Below, one piece after another: positions 34,448-48,639 of a stretch of DNA of 64,000 nucleotides (position 1 is its first letter; the number at the start of each line of letters is the position of its first letter). Where the stretch lies: assembly GCA_963693085.1 (NCBI GenBank), contig OY856410.1, forward strand, positions 563,989,906-564,053,905. The letters run 5' to 3'. The notes under the pieces are model-generated. The model searched no databases and was not told the DNA's origin. It saw only the letters and a program-made list of their open reading frames with translations. The DNA comes from Alisma plantago-aquatica (lineage: Eukaryota > Streptophyta > Magnoliopsida > Alismatales > Alismataceae). The position numbers and the translations under genes were made by a program.

Positions 34448-37400
34448 TTAATAGAAAAGAGCAGGGTATTTCCTTCTCATCTCTTCCTCTAGTTCCCACA
34501 TGGCTTCTTCAATACCACTGTGATTCCAGAGGACTTTCACAAGACTTATATCTTTCTTTTTTAGGTTTTTAATTCTCTTGTCAAGGATTGACACAGGTCC
34601 TTCCTCATAAGATACATCATCATTCAATTCTACTTCCATAGGTTGCAGAACTGATTATGTATCAGGGTGACATTTCCTAAGCATGGAAATGTGGAACACA
34701 GGGTGTAACCTTTGTAGATCTGGTGGTAACTCTAGCTTATAAGCTACCTTCCCAATCCGTTCAACGATTGGATAAGGCCCCATAAACCTAGGAGCTAACT
34801 TTCCTTTCCTCCCAAATCTCAGAACTCCTTTCCAAGGTGAGACTTTGAGGTACACTTTGTCTCCAACCTAGAATTCTAAAGGTCTACGACGCTTGTCAAC
34901 GTAAGATTTCTGCCTATCCTGTGCAGTCTTTAAATGTTGTTGTATTACTTTAATCTTCTCGGTGGTCTGTTGTACAAGATCAGGACCTAAAAGTTGATAT
35001 TCACCAGTTTCATACCAACATATGGGTGATCTACAACGTCTACCATACAAATATTCATAAGGTACCATATTAATGCTATGCTGATAGTTGTTATTATAGG
35101 CAAACTCTATCAAGCTCAGGTGCAGATCCCAACATCCTATAAACTGAAGAACACATGCTCTAAGCAAGTCCTCCAAAGTCTGTATAGTCCTTTCTGATTG
35201 TCCATCTGTCTGAGGATGAAAGGCTATGCTAAACCTTAACTGTGTACCTAAAGCTTTATGAAGTCGCTCCCAAAAATGACTCGTAAACTGGGGACCTCTA
35301 TCAGAAACAATGGTAACTGGGACCCCATGCAGCCGCACTATCACGTCAACATATAACTGTGCTAACTTCTCAGTAGAATAGGTTGTTTTGACAGGTAAGA
35401 AATGTGTTGTGTTTATCAACCTATCAACTATTACCCAGATGGAATCATGACCTTTAGTTGTTCTAGGTAGACCAACCACAAAATCCATGGTCACATGATC
35501 CCACTTCCATTATGGTATGGGCAAAGGTTGCATCGTTCCCGCAGGCTTCTGGTGTTCATCTTTTACTTGCTGACACACAGGACACCGCATAACAAACTCA
35601 GCAATGTCCTTCTTCAAACCAGGCCACCAATACATATCTTTCAAGTTTCGATACATCTTGGTGCTCCCTGGATGCATAGCATACATTGAAGAATGAGCTT
35701 CTTCCAGGACTAACTTTCTCAAGTTATCCACATCAGGCACTATCATCCTACTATGATAACAAGCTACTTGATCATCTGAGTCATGGAAACCATCTTGTTT
35801 CTCACTGCCATACTCCGATCTGATCTGTTGAACTACAGCATCAACTTGTTGTGCCTCCTTAATATTCTTTCTCAGAGTAGGTTTTATATACATCTCATCC
35901 AACAACGATACTCTTAACTATACATTGTCTTATCTTAAAGAGATAAACATATCCCTTCTAGAGCATACCAAAGAATTCAGTTGTGCTCTATCTAAAGCTG
36001 GTGTTGTTGATTTCCTACTTAAAGCATCAGCAACAACATTGACCTTCCCTGGATGATAATCAATCTTACAATCATAGTCCTTGATTAACTCCATCCAGGT
36101 GTTGCCTCACGTTAAGCTCATGCTGAGAAAAGATATACTTAAGGTTCTTATGGTCTGTGAAAATCTGGAATGTCTCTCCATAAAGATAATGTCTCCAGAT
36201 CTTCAAGGCATGAACTACAGCAGCTAGCTCTAGATCGTGTGTCGGATAATTCTCCTTGTGTTTCTTAAGCTGTCGGGAAGCAAAAGAAATCTCTTGTTTA
36301 TCCTGCAACAACACACATCCAAGTCCATTCATAGAAGCATCACAAAAAACTATATATCTTTTTCCTTGCTCAGGTAACACAAGCACAGGTGCACTTGTCA
36401 ACCTTTCCTTCAACAACTGAAATGATTGTTGACACTTATCACTCCAAACAAAAGGAACATCCTTCCTAGTCAACTTAGTCAAGGGTAAAGCTATAGAACT
36501 GAAGTTCTTAATGAACCTCCGGTAATAGCCTGCCAACCCTAAGAAACTACGGATCTCTGTCGGTGTCTTTGGCTTATCCCATAGAAGAACAGATTCTACC
36601 TTTTTAGGGTCAACACGAATACCTGAGGCAGATATTACGTGTCCAAGGAAAGATACTTCTGGTAACTAGAACTCACACTTGCTAAACTTAGCATATAACT
36701 TATGTTATCTTAACAAAGTTAGAGCCTGACGAAGATGATGGTCATGTTGCTGAGCATCTCTACTATAGATCAAAATGTCATCTATGAAGACAACAACACA
36801 ATGATCGAGAAAAGGTCGAAAGATTCTATTCATGAGTTCCATGAATGCATCTGGTGCATAAGTTAGTCCAAATGACATAACCGTGAACTCATAGTGACCA
36901 TACCTTGTCCTAAAGGCAGACTTAGGTATGTCACCATCCTTAATATGTAGTTTATGATATCCTGATCTCAAATCTATCTTTGAGAAGAATGTTGCACCAT
37001 GCAACTGATCAAAGAGATCATCAATCCTCGACAAAGGATACTTATTCTTTATTGTTACTTTATTTAACTGTCTATAATTAATGCACAATCGCATTGACCC
37101 GTCTTTCTTCTTAATAAAGAGGACCGGAGCAACCCAAGGCGAAGTACTCGGTCGGATGAAACCCTTCTCAAGCAACTCTTGTAGTTGTTTCTTGAGTTTT
37201 TCCATCTCAGCAGGCACCATCCTATATGGTGTTTGTGCTATAGGTTGCGTACCTGGGATTAAATTGATCTCAAAATCAATCTCCCGAGGTGGTGGCACAC
37301 CTGGAAGTTCTTCAGGAAATACATCTTCAAATTCCCTTACTACAGGAACTTCGGCAGGGTTAGGACTATCCATGGTAGTATCTATCACATGGGCCAAGAA

Positions 37401-37907
37401 TGCATAACATCCTTGCCTCATAATCTTCTCAGCAACCATAGATGACACAAGACAGGTGGGTAGAATCTTTCTTTCTCCTTGAAAGATCCATGTGTCACTA
37501 TCATCAGTGAACACAGCTTGCTTGGACTCACAATCTAAGACAACCATATACCTTTCTAAGGTATCCATCCCAAGGATTACATCGAATCCATGCATCTCAA
37601 GTGGTATAAGATCCACTTGAATGCGATGTTCAGAAAAGAAGAGGATGTAAGGAGAACATACTTCCTACAATACAGAAGATCCCATCAACGAAGTTTCTAG
37701 CAACAAACTATCTACCCTATGACTTATAGTCAAGTTGCAGTCAAGAATCACTCTTCGAGTGATAAAGGAGTGTGTAGCACCTAGATCAATTAAAATAGAT
37801 ACAACCCAAGATGTAGACATATCAGAATATAACAATTCCATCTGACCTACCACAACCCGAGGGTTGATCACTGCATCAGGTGGATTCATCGCATAGAATC
37901 TTGTCAT
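34448..37907 (-). pseudogene. pol: Element C pol: protease, reverse transcriptase, RNase H, integrase, chromodomain (broken)
   Basis: Minus-strand order: protease with IDLGATHSF (37665-37907); reverse transcriptase (36705-37616) with FIDDILIYS and the family motif altered to [10 protein letters not shown]; RNase H (36072-36536) with FCDAS and FTDHKNL; integrase (35510-35905 and 34868-35494) with an HHCC finger, TMDFVVGLP, VSDRGPQF and FHPQTDGQSER; then the C-terminal part (34655-34855). The last segment (34448-34639) has LVKVLWNHSGIEEAMWELEE, the form of a chromodomain tail that directs integration to heterochromatin. At least six stops or frameshifts separate these blocks, so the element is inactive, but most catalytic residues remain. 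This gives the Tekay/Del assignment. Confidence 0.92.
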
Positions 37908-38057
37908 CGCCTGTGGTTGATTCGGTGCTCGATGACTAGGTGCCGACGATCCAACTTGGGATGCTTATCCACGTCTGCTAGCATTTCCTGGAAACTGTCG
38001 CCTTTGGGATCCTTGCTGACTCTGCTTTTGAGGTTGAGTTATACTCACTTCTCTGGC

Positions 38058-38105
38058 TCTGCAATCCTTCATCAGATGTCCCACCTTTCCACATATGTAA
38101 CAGCT
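38058..38105 (-). other. CCHC zinc knuckle of the element C gag
   Basis: On the minus strand the translation is CYICGKVGHLMKDC, an intact C-x2-C-x4-H-x4-C nucleic-acid-binding knuckle at the gag C-terminus, though the surrounding frame is interrupted. Confidence 0.8.
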
Positions 38106-38289
38106 TCTGTTCAGTTGTTGTGGTCTGGGTGGTCATGTAACCGACATAGATGCTGAACTATGAGCTCCTTCTAATGGTAAACTTTGTCCTCTACCCCTAT
38201 TTGACGTCCACTGCGTCTGGGTATTAAATCTAGGTGGTGGTGTAGGTACAGAAAACCTAGGTTTCTTGAAACCTTTAGATGAAGATCAT

Positions 38290-39092
38290 TGGAACTAGGG
38301 ATACATATTCTTGCTCTTGGTCTGTCTCTTTTCTGCCACAGACCTCTCTACCCTTCTTACATATTCCACAAAGGTAGCAAACCTTTCTCTGTTCTCCAGA
38401 GCAGACACAGGAGTAGTCAACTCAGCGTTTAACCCTTTCTCAAAATGCCTAATCCTTTCTTCATCTGTGGTCGCCATGTGTGGATAGAACCGCAGAAGCT
38501 CCATGAACTTAGCCTCGTACTAGCTAATGTTCATTTGACCTTGTCTTAACCTCTTAAACTGAGAGATTTTCTCGTCTAGAAACGTCTTAGGGAAATATTT
38601 GTTGATAAATTCCCATCGAAAAACTTCCCATGCAATCTCCACACCTGGCCTCTTCTGTTCTTCCATGGTCCACCAATGACCAGCACTCCCCTTGAGAAGA
38701 TACACAGCATGTCTAACCTTCTCAGCTTCTGGGATGTTCAGGATTCTAAAGGCCTTCTCTAGTTCAGTTAACCACAAGTCAGCATCTGTTGGATCAACTG
38801 TTCCAGCATATTCTGTGGCTCCAACTCGGCGAAGTTGTTCAAACGTCTTGTCGACTCCTTGTCCTTCAGGATGGGTAGGTGCCCTAGGTACAGGTATAGG
38901 CATCCTATCAGTCATATGTGTCATGGCAGTCATAAACTGCCCAAACATGGCTTGGACGGCTGGGTTCCCCATGTCAGTTGGATTGAACTGGGGTGGTTTA
39001 GGCACATGTTCTTCTCTTTCTGGGTCTCTTACACCTCTTCTGGGTGCAGCAACACTACTGTCAGCAATGTGTTCCTCGTGTGATCCAGACAT
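38290..39092 (-). pseudogene. gag: Element C gag (broken)
   Basis: Two minus-strand blocks make up the capsid-like region: 38520-39092 from MSGSHEEHIA with MTHMTDRMPIPVP, LWLTELEKAFRILN and GSAGHWWTMEEQ; then 38295-38504 with ELLRFYPHMATTDEERIRHF. A stop near 38520 separates them. WLTELEKAF and HWW are characteristic of chromovirus gag. The ATG at 39092 lies about 110 bp after the primer site and is the natural start. Confidence 0.88.
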
Positions 39093-39203
39093 CTTTAGTT
39101 TTATCTTCTCCCCCTAAATGAGACGAAGACACTATCAAATATACTGGAAGATACTAGAACAGACTCAACAACCTAAGTCCTATGTCTCTGTAGACTCAAC
39201 GAA

Positions 39204-39221
39204 CCTAGAGCTCTGATACCA
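39204..39221 (-). other. Primer binding site of element C (initiator tRNA-Met)
   Basis: On the minus strand TGGTATCAGAGCTCTAGG lies 7 bp inside the 5' LTR edge at 39229 and matches the plant initiator tRNA-Met 3' end. Confidence 0.88.
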
Positions 39222-39228
39222 ACTATTC

Positions 39229-42200
39229 TGTGACAACCGTCTCATGAAAACAAGATTAACTACTTTAAACTAATGCAGAAGCATTTCGTTAGCAGCGGAA
39301 TTGTTGAAATTCACAAAAAAAAAACTTTTTGTAAAGAGATCTACAAATGATAAAACTCTTTCATAAGGAAACATGATAAGTTATTTACAAACTGACCCAT
39401 CATTACATCTCTGTAATATCATATTTTGAGAGTCACAAGCATAAAGTGCTCTATTAAACTGTACATGAGAAGATACAAAAATCTCAAGGCTTTATGCCAA
39501 AAATTCCAAATCTACTTTAAACATCTACTGACTCCTAGTACCTGAGAGTACAAAGATGACACATAAGACATCCTATCTACAAGACTTGACAGACAGTGTC
39601 TCCACCTGAGGATCACTGATGTCCCTGATGTTGCTGTTTTTGTTGTTGTTGCTCACCCACTTATGGGTTCCTTCATCTACGACGTCTACCTAAAAAGTCA
39701 AATCCCACGGGGGTGAGACAATTGAATAATTGTCCCAACGAGAGTTATAACTCTCCGCCAGAAGCATTGTTATTGCAATAAGGGAATAACATTGAGTAGT
39801 AAAACTATAATTATTCAACAGCAGGTAAAACATTGCATAGCTAAGTAGAATAGTATTTCATAAGCAATAATTTCAATTATAACTTGATTGAATGACAAGA
39901 CATATATCAATAAGGAACATGAAGAACATGTATACTAGTTATTCAACTAGAGCACTATACACAATGTATCATCAATCATTGTTTCTCGTAGTTCAACCTA
40001 AGCAAATATGCTATACGACTGATTACATTTTCAAACATATTAATGCCCTAAGGAGATGAGTTACACCTCTCATACTCCAACCGATCATTACGAAATCGCA
40101 ATCGATACCATACATAGGTCATCAGAAGAGCCGGATTCCTATGACCTCATCTTCCTCAGTCAGTATAAGGAACAACATGCAGGACATCTTGTGTCTCTGC
40201 CATAATAGCTTTCCAGGGTATTCTGGCAACTTCGCTATTAGAGTTATAGTGGCGTACTGTACTCTCTTCGCCATCGAGGGATTTCTTATTTATCTCTCTT
40301 CGATGCGGCATTATCAACATCATCGGGAGATTAGTGATACATTATCCCGGCATAAACATATAATGAATGATTGAGAGATTAAATGTACATCTCACATCAA
40401 TTCCCACATTAGGACGTAAGGATATTCGCGTCCATAACCCCCACATACTCAAAAGTATGCTCTCCAGGAGTTTCCTTCTGAAAACCTGTTTCACCATCAT
40501 TTAACTTCTAACAATGATGGATCTATGGTCAGGGCTCTACATGATATCATTATACTTTATTATTTAAGTACATTATAGCATTCTTTTAGCATCAGGCATG
40601 TTTTCAAACATAAACCATTAAAACAATTGCTATAAAGAAAGAGTACTAATTGTATCAAGTTCATTTCACATCCAGTTATCATTAGGATATCAATCCCTAA
40701 CCATCTCATCATTATGATTTAGGAAAATGGGTGTTCAAACCCTTAGATCATCAAAACACTTGTTACTATGTAATATATTGCCATCAAGTCATTTAACAGC
40801 ATGAACATGATTATAGAAATGCAGATTATTTCTCATGGCTCATATAGCCTATCAATCTCATATGTGACCTCTTACTAGGCAACATAGCATGTCATTACTT
40901 TTAAAACTTATAAAGTGATTTTAATGAACATGGCATCATAACCCTTACCTGGATATGTTCACCATTTCATAAAAACCTGCATAATTAATACATTTGATAA
41001 TAGGCAAATTATCTCTATATCAGCACATTGCAAAACAAAGATAACCTTTCAATTCAAGGGTTGCACCACTATGCCCTTACTAGGATTAGGGTTTCCCTTT
41101 TTAATTCAATTAGGGTTAACCAACTCCTCTAACTTAATTAGGAATAATGATTCCTCATTTCATTATTTAAACATTGAGTTTCATGCTTAAAGGCATAACC
41201 CAGAATTAGGGTTTACTATTCACATCATCACATTACCCTAAATTAGGGTTTACTATTCACATTACACTACATTAAGATATACCATCATCATATTATAAGG
41301 ATTAATCCCATTAATGCCATCAATTAGGGTTATGATTCATTAGCTGTCATAATTAGGGTTTCATGATCTCACTATCATGGATCATACTCTAATTAGGTAT
41401 TCATTCATGTTGGGAGTCCAATACTTGATTAGCATTCATATAAGAAATCTTCTCTCTCATCTTTCTATAAGTTGATGTTTGGATCACTCTTGATTAGGTT
41501 AAGTTAAATCAACCTTGACATCATGGTTATATCATTACTAGTGTGATCATTTAAAGCTCACTTGATCATAGGGTATTGGTCACTCTATCCCATCAAGGTT
41601 CCTTTGTAATGATCACCACTGATTATGACATACATTAATCAACCAATTACTTGGTCCCTTAATCACTTTAGGTGTTTATGAGGTTTATGTTAATCAACCA
41701 CTAAACCATCTTGATTACTAAGGCATCAAACGATCTTGACCTTTTTAGACCTCAAACGGTCTTGCACACTAAACCCCCAAATGGTCTTGGACATACCTTG
41801 AAACCATTTGGTGTTGAAGACCGTTTGGTCTTGTTGACTTTTGAAACTGTTTGGTAAAGTGCACACTTAAGTCCGTTTAGTCATGAAGACCGTTTGGTCA
41901 TGAAGACCGTTTGGTCAATTTGACTTTTGAAACCGCATGGACATAACCGATCTTGAAACCGCATGAGATCAAACGGTTTGGGATTGTTTGGTCCCAAACG
42001 GTCTTGAGACCGTTTGGTCCAAACTACCTCAAAACTGCATGGACCAAAAAGTGTCTCAACCACTTCACTTGAGTTAGGGTTTCCAATGTTGAACCCTTCA
42101 ATTGATCATGCACTTGTTAGCCATTCATCAATTGAGTCAATTAGGTCAACCCTCAACTGATTTGACACTCAATTGACCCTCAATTGATCATCAATTAAGG

Positions 42201-44306
42201 CTTGGATCAATTGGATTAGGGTTTGGAATCGATCACCCTTCAACATGTCAACATGAGTCTAATTGATTTGAAATCATTGAACCATCATTCAATTTGATCA
42301 TGACCTGACCCCAAACGGTCTTGGGATCATTTGGATGACCTCCAAATGGTCTTGAGACCGTTTGCTTAAGTCAAAATCAAAAACTAACTCAACCAATTAA
42401 GATTTGATTCATTAGATTGATCACTAGGTCAACAATTAATTGCACTTCAATTTATTGCCTTTAAATCTTCAACCACTTAACCATAGTCAACCCTAGAGCT
42501 CCAAACGGTCTTGGGTGACCACCAAATGGTCTTGAGATTGTTTGTACATCCTCCAAACGGTCTTGATACCGCTTTCCCATTACTTCATCATAAACCAAGT
42601 CATTCAATTAAGGTTTGAACCCTAGGTTTGGTCACCAAATCAGCAATCAATTGTTTATCAACTTGATATCATTGGACCCTCAATTGGTCAACCCTACTTA
42701 ACACTAGACCTCCAAATGGTCTTGGGTGATCACCAAACGGTCTTGAGACCGTTTGGGTGATCCCCAAATGGTTTTGAAACCGTTTGGTCCACTCAACCCA
42801 AACTTCAACTTAATTCAATTATTGAAATCAGCAACTAACCCGATTAGGGTTTAGATGGTTGATGGGCCTTCAATTGGTAATTTACTTGGAATTAGTTGAT
42901 GATTTTTGGTAAGTGATTAGTCTACTTTATTCACAACAGATATCCAAATGGTCAATGCCTAGTCAATGCCTCCAAATGGTCTTAGACCGTTTGCTTCCAT
43001 GCGTTCTTGGTTGATACTATTTGCATTCAAACGGTTTGAAACTGTTTGCTCCCAAACGGTTTGGGAAACCGTTTGAGAAAGGGGGTTAGAGACCGTTTGC
43101 TAAAGTAACTTTTTGGATAAACATTGGAATTAACATCATCATCTTCTACCTCAAGAACAGGGGCTGTTCTTCACGGAAATACTAGCAAGAACACACAAAG
43201 GTGTCTAAAGAAGAAGTATAAGCAACGATTCTAAGAAAGAAGGATGCAAAAACAAAGCTTAAGGGTTAAAGTTATAAAACCTGCCTTTAGATCTGATCTA
43301 GAGATCCAAGATTCGTAGATTTAATGGTGGATGAAGATCCAGTGGTTGTCCAAGGTCCGTTCTTCAAGTTTTCGATGAAGAAGATGGCTAGAAAGAAGAA
43401 TTGTGTGAAAAACACTAATAAACCAACCTTGTTTTAGGGTTCCCACCATGAATTCGAGGTAGATGATGACCCATACTTGCCAAACCAGCTTGGTCGTTCT
43501 CCTTCTGCTCCAGATCTATCATTTGGTCAACTAAGTCAAGAAGATATGGAAGGAAACTAAGGGAAATGGTCCTTTGCTTTGTTGTTAAGGATGCTTTATA
43601 TATTTATGGGTATTTTCAAGGAGAATGAAAAGAAGAGGATTATCTCCTTTTATTTCCCAACTAAAACCACTAAATCTTCCTCCATTCTTTGGCCACGTTT
43701 CCACCTTCTATACACATGCCAAACTCCTCTATTATCCAAGGTTTTAAAGGAACACATCATAATAAGTTGTATATATATACAAAAGGGTCATTTGCTTAAA
43801 TCTTGATTGTTTTAATATCAAGATTATCTTTCCTTCTTGATCATTCAAATGAGGCACCCTTCTCATCCTATTTGCTCTACTTGATGCCAAGAAACATGAG
43901 AGATACTCTAGAGGGTATATTTTACATGTTGGACCCTAGGTTTTGGGTAAATTGCACTTTACACCAAAACTAGGTTTGAAAGCACAAGGATTGCTCTACA
44001 AGCTATATCTTGGTGATCAAGCTTGTGGAAGCCATACCACTACATATTATTCATTCTTATGATGTCTCATTATCAGAGGAACATCTTAACATGTGCAATT
44101 TTCAAGTTAACCCCTCTAATTGGTTAATTTTCACTTTAGTCCAAATTAACAAAACAATGTTGCAACATTATTCAAAAAGGACTGAAAATGAAATATAAGT
44201 TTCTCAGGAGCCTTAATTACATTTCAAAGGGTAAACACAAGTAGATAATCACATATTTAAGAAAAACACCTAGGGTTAGTTCATAACCCAGGTCAGGGAT
44301 GTTACA
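39229..44306 (-). mobile_element. Element C 5' LTR (5.08 kb)
   Basis: It is a copy of the LTR at 29351-34398 with scattered substitutions (about nine in the first 113 bp) and a small length difference, partly from an extra motif copy near 41880-41910. It includes the same AAACGGTC field (41738-43095) and telo-box cluster. The promoter lies on the minus strand; I did not identify a clear TATA box. Confidence 0.92.
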
Positions 44307-44545
44307 ACAACCACCATCTTCTCAAAGCAGCAAGGTAAACAGGCGTTCTGAAGCAGCCGCCATCATCCTCATCTCTGGCACCTCAGTGTTTCATGTTCAT
44401 CTATGGAGCCTTCATGCGCTTCACATTCTACTCATCTACCACCGCTATCTCCGATGTCACCGCCCTCATCACCGTCACCATTTTCTGCTACATTTTCAAC
44501 CGCCCGCCGACGCTCCCGCCATTCCACCTTCCTCTCGATTTAGCC

Positions 44546-45004
44546 TCAAATGGTTTTTGACCTAAACTGTCTTGAAACTGTTTGGACCCAAACGGTCTTG
44601 AAACTGTTTGGATCCAAACGGGTGTGAAATTGTTTGATCACCGAACTGTTTGGACCCAAACGGTCTCAAAACTGTTTGGTTCCAAACGGACGTAAAACCG
44701 TTTGACCCCAAAACCATTTGGACCCTAACGGTCTTAAAACTGTTTGGTTTCAAAAAAAGTGTCATCAAACCGTTTGGAACCAAACAGTCCTCAAACCATT
44801 TGGAACCAAACGGTCCTGACACCATATGGACCAAATGGTCTCTAAACCGTTTAGACATAAACGGTCATGAAACTGTTTAGACCCATATGGTTTTCATCTT
44901 GATGGTTTCGTTCAAAAAGAAATCCAAACGGTTTTGCAAACCATTTGAACCTAAATGGTCTAAAAAACCGTTTGGGCACAAATGCTCTTGCAAACTGTTT
45001 GGTT
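44546..45004. repeat. Internal array 2 of element B
   Basis: About eighteen decayed AAACGGTC/GACCGTTT units directly precede the third gene. Between array 1 and this array lies the C-rich segment now split by element C (29100-29350 and 44312-44545). Confidence 0.88.
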
Positions 45005-45110
45005 CCATCAAAACCTAACAAACAATAACATCTATATAATATCACATTTTCTTTTCTTATATCCATCTTTACTAATCTTTCAATCTTTTCTAATACATGA
45101 TTTCTTGCCA

Positions 45111-45120
45111 ATTTTTCAGA
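45111..45120 (+). promoter_or_regulatory. Candidate 3' splice site before the third gene of element B
   Basis: CCAATTTTTCAG followed by AATG gives a pyrimidine-rich acceptor one base before the start codon at 45121. With the CAG/GTAGAA site before gag (22859/22860) it could produce a spliced subgenomic message. An internal promoter is the alternative. Confidence 0.35.
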
Positions 45121-48100
45121 ATGTCTTCACCAGCAAAGGAAATTTCTGAATTCCGCACCTGGACCAAAGAAGAGCTGTTAGCTCGCCGTGCTAAACTCCA
45201 GCACATCATCGACATGTGTAATAAAAAAGGGAATCACTAGAGAAACTGCCCAAGGTCATCGAAGACCTTGAGTGGGTCAACAAATGTCTATCTGAAGATC
45301 CTGAGGAAGAGGTTGAAGAAATCTCATCAACTGATGAAGGCTCAGAATATGAGCCAAATTCCGAGGATGAATCCCCAACCACAAAGTCCAAGGGGAAGAG
45401 GAAGGCCCAGGAAGCTGCCAAAGAGAAACCAACAAAGAAACATGCAAGGAAGCAAGTCCATCCCGCCACTGCAAGAGAACAAACCTTAGCGGGATATGTG
45501 ACACCACCTGCTGTCACAACTACTACTGCTGCTTTCACCGCCGTCACCACCACAACACCAGCACTAGCAGAGCTATAATCCACAACCTCCCGTCTATTGA
45601 CAAGACTCTGAAACCAACAAAGTATGTCTGCTCCAGCGTACTGAAGAAGATGGGGATATATGATAGAATCCTTGCTCTACTCGACAACGTCAACCTCTCA
45701 AGGCTTTGTTTTGTCCCAGAGATTTCTTATGTTAAGCCCACAACTGAATTCTTCACGTATCTCAACAAAGAAGTTGTGGACACAATGGATAGATCGAAGG
45801 ACGGAGGTGACCATAGGTTGGTCACCAAACTCTTTGGAAACAAGGTTGTCATAACTGAAAACATGTTGAATGAAATTTTCATCGACAACCAGGAGAAACT
45901 AAACAAGGCTAAAGTTGTAGGCCTGGAAAGCTCCCAGTTCAATAAGCACACCTTTTGGAAGACCCTGACGGGGATTCCAAACTATGAGGTAAAGACCTAC
46001 AAGGCCTCAAACATTCACTCTGGTTTGGTGCGCACGCTGCACAAAATTCTCACAGGCGCACTTTTCCCCTGGACATAGGGTGGAAATGTTAGCATTTTTA
46101 TCTTTTTATCCTCTGGTCCGTCCTAAAAGGGCTGCCGGTCAACATTGGACGGAATATGATACAAAATCTTTCAGCTTACGCCCTGGGGAAAGAAATATGC
46201 ATGGGTGGTCACATAACCTCTATTCTGAAATATCTTAAGATGGACAGACTATTGCCCAGGTGCACAGTGAACAAGGGTGACATCCTTACTAATGAACAGA
46301 GCTTAAAGAACTCTTACATCATAAAAGAGAAGGATGCTAAACTACACTACATCTTCTGCCCTACTGTAAAATCCTCAAGGACTATGCTGCCGCTTGCGGA
46401 GTTTGCTGATTATGACAAGGAAAAACTACTCTTCACTGAAGAGGAGCTTGCAAATCTCCTAGCTTCGGTAAAAGAACAAGAGAAGAAAGTAAAGGCGGGG
46501 CAGACGGAGCACAACATCACTTCCCCGACAACACGACTAACTAAAATTCTGGTGAAACTACCATCCAAGTCATGGATACAGAAACAACAGTTGTTGAGGA
46601 TGCCCACATCAAGGATAAACCCAGAGGCAGAACACCTGCACCCCAAAGAAAATATCATCACCTCATCACTATATTCTTTGATCATGAATCTAGAGGTTGG
46701 GCTTACCTCCACAACCACCCCCACCACTCTACCATCTTCCACCACCCCACCATCTACCACTCTTCCACCATTTTTGACAATGATGCACACCACAATTCCC
46801 TTCCCCACATCCACACCTCCACCTACATCTTCCACCTCAATCTTTTTCTCATCGGGCATCCCATTCTCCACCTCGATGCCCGACCTCACCTTCACCTCCA
46901 CTGCTTTTCCCTTGACATTTTCGATTCCACCTTTCTCAGTGGGAATGTCACCACCCTTCTCACACACCTCATCCACCACCACACCAACACCGTTGGTGAC
47001 ACCATCTACAGTCACCACGCAATTCGCGCATCCATCTATAGTGTCTCTTCCACAAGGCACTTCCACCTTTCCACCTCGGCCCTAGCCACCTCACCCTTCC
47101 ACCACTGGGGTCCCCTTTACAAATGTTGGTCAGGAATTCGGCCGTCAATTTGACGCTATTCGAAACCTCCTCACTGACCCCTCCAACATTCTACAATCAA
47201 TCTTTTCTTGTGTGCGGGGACTTGCCACACAAGTCGCCAAGATCGACGAGCAGAACAACGCCTTACCAAGCATCCTCTCCGACATCCAGCAACGGTAGGA
47301 AGCAGCAGCCACGCAAGTCGACCACATCGACGACTCCTTCAAAAACCCACCAGAGTTGGTACTAGAGATGAAAGGCCAGGAAGAAACATTAGCTCAGTAA
47401 GTTGATAGGATCTCTACGCAGACTCAGCCTCTGCCTGAGAACCTCTGTGTGCTTCAGCAACAACAACATACCCTGAGCACGTGCTTGGATGACATCAACA
47501 ACACCCTCACACACCTCGTCTGCCGCCAAGAAGAGTCGTCGAATGAATAAATAATTCATCTACGTGCACAAGTGACAGATCTTTCTGCACGACTCTTTTC
47601 TACTGAAACACGTTATACATATCTTAAAGAAACCCATGACGCACTGCTCAAAACACACGAGCATGTACAAGTGGCATTCGATGAGCTACAAGCAATCCAC
47701 CGGCAGTGCAAGAAAACAACGACAAAGAAAACAAAATATAAGGTGGCAGACGATGAGGAAGATGAAGACGAAGATGAAGATGACGAGGATTTTGATTCCT
47801 TGACTGACTCCAATGATGATAGCTCCTCCTCAGATGATCAATCTGATGACCCAAGCATTGTTGGGGAGGGCACCAGCTGAGGAGCAGAACCCCAATAGAA
47901 GGAAGATGACAAAGACCACCAAGAAGGTGGAAAAGATCCCAAGTCCCCTGATAACAATGACCATATAACAATGTCATATGGGGACCAATTCCTTAACTAT
48001 TATGCCATGGGGGAAGTTGCCAAAGAAGTGGCTTTTGCTGAGTTCCAACAATGTATATTGGGAACTAGCATGAGTCAACCAACATCAGACATTCCACAAC

Positions 48101-48639
48101 ACTCCACTCCGAAACAATATACACCTTCCCCCCTAGAGCAGGAAGAGTCAGACAGAGTGAGTCTAGACACAGATGACAGACTCGACTCTGATTCTGAATC
48201 AAAAAAGGATGAAGATCAACCACTTTTCTGGGATGACAATGAATAGATCTCAATTCCTTCACCACAAGAGCTTCCCCTTCCGCCACCTCTACCTAAGAAA
48301 ATGCATGACTTAGACAGGCGGCCATCTCTACATTAGATGTTCAGGACATCTTCATCCCGAACACTATTTTAGATGATGCCAAGAAAGGGGGGGGACATCA
48401 TCTACACAAATACAAAGACAAAGCTCAAGTTGACACACGAAGACTTATGTATCATCCTTCAACTTCAATCGATGAAGAAGATGGCAGTCTTCCGTGTCCT
48501 CCTTGCCAACTCTATCGAGGAATACAGAAGCTCAAATCAGATGCAGCCAGTTTTTAACGCTTCACCTGCTCTATCCTTAAGCCTATTATATAAGGACTTA
48601 TGGAATAAGACTATCGAGCGGTTGTGTGCTAGGATTGCT

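Larger units (their letters stand above)
29351..44306 (-). mobile_element. Element C: Tekay/Del-like chromovirus inserted in element B
   Basis: On the minus strand it runs 5' LTR (44306-39229), initiator tRNA-Met primer site (39221-39204), gag, protease, reverse transcriptase, RNase H, integrase, chromodomain-like end, stem-loop, polypurine tract, 3' LTR (34398-29351). The LTRs are 5048 and 5078 bp, so they make up two thirds of the 15-kb element. Flanks are GCAAC (29346-29350) and ACAAC (44307-44311), a duplication with one mismatch. It interrupts the C-rich segment of element B, which continues on both sides. Confidence 0.93.

Noticed and set aside
46410..47066. Long minus-strand frame of 218 codons
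   Set aside because: It is the antisense shadow of the Ser/Thr/Pro-rich linker of the third gene; its Val/Gly-rich composition follows from that.
47613..47813. Poly-Ser minus-strand frame
   Set aside because: Antisense of the acidic tract of the third gene.
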